A program made the translations under genes and the position numbers. The notes beneath the pieces were generated by a model, which saw only the letters and a list, made by a program, of their open reading frames with translations, was not told where the DNA came from and searched no databases. Source: Pseudonocardia lacus (GTDB lineage: Bacteria; Actinomycetota; Actinomycetes; Mycobacteriales; Pseudonocardiaceae). From it: a DNA stretch of 37,435 nt. Where the stretch lies: positions 1-37,435 of the forward strand of contig NZ_JAHDTH010000058.1 of the NCBI RefSeq assembly GCF_018531445.1. Reading direction: 5' to 3'. This document shows positions 35,301 to 37,435 of the stretch, piece after piece (positions within the stretch are counted from its first letter, which is position 1; each line of letters opens with the position of its first letter).

Positions 35301-36038
35301 TCACAGACCGGACTCCGCCGACCGGATGAGGATGGTTCCGCACTCCTCGCAGTACACGACCTCATCGGGGGGTGCGGTTCGAAGATCGGCGAGCGCGGTG
35401 CGGTCGAGTTCCAGGCGGCAGGCCTGGCAGCGCCGCGCCACCAGCTTCGCCGCGCCGACGCCGCGCCGCTCGCGGCGCTTCTCGTAGGCGGTCAGCAGCT
35501 CGGCCGGCACGTCGGCGACGAGCTTCTCGCGGTCGCGCGTGCGGCCGGCCTCGGCGGCGTCGATGTCCTGCAGGGCCGCGTCGCGGCGCCCGGTGACCTC
35601 GGTCAGCCGCTGCTCGGCCGCGGCGACCTCGCCGCGGACGTGGTCGACGTCGATGCCGATCGCCTCGCGCTGCTCCATGACCTCCAGCTGCTCGTCCTCC
35701 AGCACCCCCTGGCGGCGGGCCAGGGTCTCCAGCTCGTGCTGCAGGTCGGCGGCCTGCTTGGCGCCGATGCCGGCGCCGGACAGCATCTTGTTGTCGCGCT
35801 CGGTGCGGGCCCGCACGCCCTCGACGTCGCGCTCGATGCGGCGGATGTCGCGGTCGAGGTCGCCGGCCGCCGTCTCCACCTCGACGAGCTTGTCGCGGCC
35901 GGACCGCAGCGCGGCCTCGGCCTCGGTGAGCTCGGCGTGCTCGGGCAGCGTGCGCCTTCGGTGGGCCAGCCGGTTGAGCTCGGCGTCGACCTCGGCGAGG
36001 TCGAGCAGCCTGCGCTGGACGGCGGGTTCGGCTTTCAC
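35301..36038 (-). CDS. Coiled-coil protein with C4 zinc ribbon (Rv2229c family)
   Basis: A 245-residue protein. Residues ~1-185 are long amphipathic helices ([30 protein letters not shown] onward) that would form an antiparallel coiled-coil hairpin. The C-terminus is a zinc ribbon with two CxxC pairs, CQAC and CEEC, spaced by about 24 residues. The family is widespread in actinobacteria between Nif3 and the RNase H/phosphatase gene; its role is not settled, though nucleic-acid or ribosome contact has been suggested for related ribbons. GTG 36038 has AAGGAGG upstream and overlaps the Nif3 stop by 4 bp (GTGA), so it is coupled to it. An earlier in-frame ATG at 36080 would overlap Nif3 by ~45 bp and has no ribosome site. 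Confidence 0.88.
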   Translation of the reverse strand: MKAEPAVQRRLLDLAEVDAELNRLAHRRRTLPEHAELTEAEAALRSGRDKLVEVETAAGDLDRDIRRIERDVEGVRARTERDNKMLSGAGIGAKQAADLQHELETLARRQGVLEDEQLEVMEQREAIGIDVDHVRGEVAAAEQRLTEVTGRRDAALQDIDAAEAGRTRDREKLVADVPAELLTAYEKRRERRGVGAAKLVARRCQACRLELDRTALADLRTAPPDEVVYCEECGTILIRSAESGL

Positions 36039-37213
36039 TGCGGAGTTCCTCCTTGTTGCGAGCCGGTCCCCAGGCTCCACGGATCCGTCCGCCGGTGCGA
36101 GACGCGGACCTCGACGCTACCGCCCAGGCCCCGGCGCAGGACGTCCGCGGCCTGGGCGCACCACGGCCACTCCGACGCCCAGTGCGCCACGTCGACCAGC
36201 GCCGGGGTCGCCCGCCCGGCCAGCGAGCCCGCGAGCAGGTGCTCCGCGGCCGGGTGGTGGCGCAGATCGGCCGTCACGTAGGCGTCGACGCCCGCGCGGA
36301 CGGCGTCGGCGAGGGCCGAGTCGCCCGCGCCGCCGCACACCGCGACGCGCTCGATCGGCCGGTCGGGGTCGCCCGCGGCGCGCACGCCCCACGCGGTGGC
36401 CGGCAGGGCCGCGGCGACCCGCTCGGTGAAGGCCGAGAGCGGCTCGGCGGCCGGTAGCGTCCCGATCCGGCCGAGCCCGCGCGCCGACGGGATGTCGGCC
36501 AGCTCCAGCAGGTCGAACGCCGGTTCCTCGTAGGGGTGCGTGGCCCGCAGCGCGGCCACGACGGCGGCCCGCCGGTGGCGCGGCAGCACCATCTCCAGCT
36601 TCGTCTCGGCCACCCTCTCCAGCCGGCCGACCTCGCCGATCGTCGGGTTGGCCCCGGTCAGCGGCTTGAACTGGCCGGTGCCCGCGGTGGCGAACGAGCA
36701 GTGGCTGTAGTCGCCGATCCGGCCGGCCCCCGCGTCGGACAGGGCGTCGTGCACGGCGGTGATGGCCGGCCCGACCGGGATGAACGTGATGATCTTGTCG
36801 AGCGGCTCGGTCGGCGCGGCGACCAACGGCGCCTCGACCCGCAGCCCGATCGCCTCGGCCAGCGCGTCGGAGACGCCGGGGTCGGCGGAGTCGGCGTTGG
36901 TGTGCGCGGTGAACAGCGCCGTGCCGGCGCGGATGAGCCGGTGCAGCAGGGCGCCCTTCGGGGTGTCGGCGCCGACGCCGTGCACGCCGCGCAGCAGCAG
37001 CGGGTGGTGGGTGACCAGCAACTGGGCCTCGCCGACGGCCTCGTCGACGGCCTCGTCGACGGTGTCGACGACCGGGTCTACCGCGACGAGGATGCGCGAG
37101 ACCGGCTCGTCCGGGTCGCCGCAGACCAGCCCCACGGCGTCCCAGTCGGCGGCCAGCGCCGGCGGGTAGGCGGCCTCGAGCGCGGCGATCGCGTCGCCCA
37201 CGGTCGCGCTCAC
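36035..37213 (-). CDS. Nif3-like dinuclear metal centre hexameric protein
   Basis: A 392-residue Nif3/DUF34 (YbgI-like) protein. The N-terminal half has the family-typical [19 protein letters not shown] near residue 70 (His ligands), FTAHTNAD near 100, and the C-terminal half [11 protein letters not shown] and [10 protein letters not shown] with the remaining ligands. The inserted ~120-residue central domain ([20 protein letters not shown] to [14 protein letters not shown]) is the PII-like insert of long Nif3 proteins. All expected His/Asp/Glu metal ligands appear present. Members are sometimes annotated as GTP cyclohydrolase I type 2, which is doubtful. GTG 37213 is chosen over an upstream open frame to 37270 that runs into the palindromic repeat. 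It heads a three-gene leftward operon with the zinc-ribbon and phosphatase genes. Confidence 0.9.
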   Translation of the reverse strand: MSATVGDAIAALEAAYPPALAADWDAVGLVCGDPDEPVSRILVAVDPVVDTVDEAVDEAVGEAQLLVTHHPLLLRGVHGVGADTPKGALLHRLIRAGTALFTAHTNADSADPGVSDALAEAIGLRVEAPLVAAPTEPLDKIITFIPVGPAITAVHDALSDAGAGRIGDYSHCSFATAGTGQFKPLTGANPTIGEVGRLERVAETKLEMVLPRHRRAAVVAALRATHPYEEPAFDLLELADIPSARGLGRIGTLPAAEPLSAFTERVAAALPATAWGVRAAGDPDRPIERVAVCGGAGDSALADAVRAGVDAYVTADLRHHPAAEHLLAGSLAGRATPALVDVAHWASEWPWCAQAADVLRRGLGGSVEVRVSHRRTDPWSLGTGSQQGGTPQ

Positions 37214-37239
37214 CGCGGACCCCCGGCGGCCGTCCCGGA

Positions 37240-37294
37240 GGTCAGGAAAGCCACGTTCCTGACCCCACACGTCCTGATCGTGGCTTTCCTGACC
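37240..37294. repeat. Nested inverted repeat upstream of the Nif3 gene
   Basis: GGTCAGGAAAGCCACG (37240-37255) and its exact reverse complement (37279-37294) flank a 23-base centre. The first nine bases also pair with TTCCTGACC at 37256-37264, so two alternative hairpins share one strand. It lies 26 bases before the Nif3 start, in its leader or promoter. It resembles dispersed palindromic intergenic repeats of actinobacteria. Confidence 0.7.
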
Positions 37295-37359
37295 CGGGGG
37301 CTCACGCCGCCCTACCTTCCAGAGACGTCCCCCGTCGTCGGAGAGGATGGGGTGATGCA

Positions 37360-37428
37360 GGTGGAGCGAGGATGGTTTTCATGCTGGCTGCCCTCGATGG
37401 CTCAGGTGGCTTGGCCCCTCGCTCCACC
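37360..37428. repeat. 12-bp inverted repeat at the window edge
   Basis: GGTGGAGCGAGG (37360-37371) and CCTCGCTCCACC (37417-37428) are perfectly complementary with 45 bases between them. No gene can be supported between 37295 and the window end. It may be a terminator of a gene beyond the edge or a dispersed repeat. Confidence 0.5.
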
Positions 37429-37435
37429 GTCTTGT

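Noticed and set aside
1..37435. CRISPR array, tRNA, tmRNA or insertion sequence
   Set aside because: No regularly spaced direct repeats, cloverleaf-like sequence or transposase was seen; the only mobility genes are the integrase and the HTH protein.

Overview
High-GC (by eye about 70%) actinobacterial chromosome, probably Pseudonocardiaceae. The right flank carries the gene order Nif3 / coiled-coil zinc-ribbon protein / histidine phosphatase known from Mycobacterium (Rv2230c-Rv2229c-Rv2228c). Genes use GTG starts, 4-bp GTGA/ATGA stop-start overlaps and GC-rich codons. The genus is inference.

Layout. (1) 187-5700, minus: a stand-alone DUF4011 / SF1 helicase / PD-(D/E)XK nuclease / DUF3320 protein of a kind found in defence islands. 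(2) 5937-12172, plus: a five-gene run diverging from it: two small overlapping unknown genes, an SF2 helicase fused to a C-terminal HExxH metallopeptidase-like domain, a DUF262-DUF1524 (GmrSD/BrxU-like) nuclease and a probable TY-Chap2-family protein. I do not recognise this combination as a named system. (3) 12194-30152, minus: a complete type 2 BREX (Pgl) system in canonical order pglW-pglX-pglY-pglZ-brxD-brxHI, tail to tail with region 2. (4) 30498-31871, plus: a small excisionase-like HTH protein and a tyrosine integrase. (5) 32040-32448, minus: the RNase P RNA gene rnpB, whose 3' end faces the integrase. It is the probable attachment locus, so regions 1-4 look like cargo of an integrated element whose other border is not visible here. 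(6) 32537-37213: conserved-looking chromosome with a TauE/SafE permease, a GT-B glycosyltransferase, a histidine phosphatase missing the RNase H domain usual for this locus, a zinc-ribbon protein and a Nif3 protein. Several strong intergenic inverted repeats lie here.

How the genes work together. In BREX-2, PglX is the adenine methyltransferase, PglY and BrxD are P-loop ATPases, PglZ is an alkaline-phosphatase-fold protein, PglW a Ser/Thr kinase and BrxHI an Lhr-like helicase; together they block phage replication and methylate host DNA. The neighbouring DUF262 protein could act as a type IV, modification-dependent restriction layer, as BrxU does beside other BREX systems. The DUF4011 helicase-nuclease and the helicase-metallopeptidase operon would be further layers. 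The central specificity part of pglX is clearly poorer in GC than its flanks, which suggests exchange of the target-recognition module.

No tRNA, CRISPR array, complete insertion sequence, replication gene or conjugation gene was seen.
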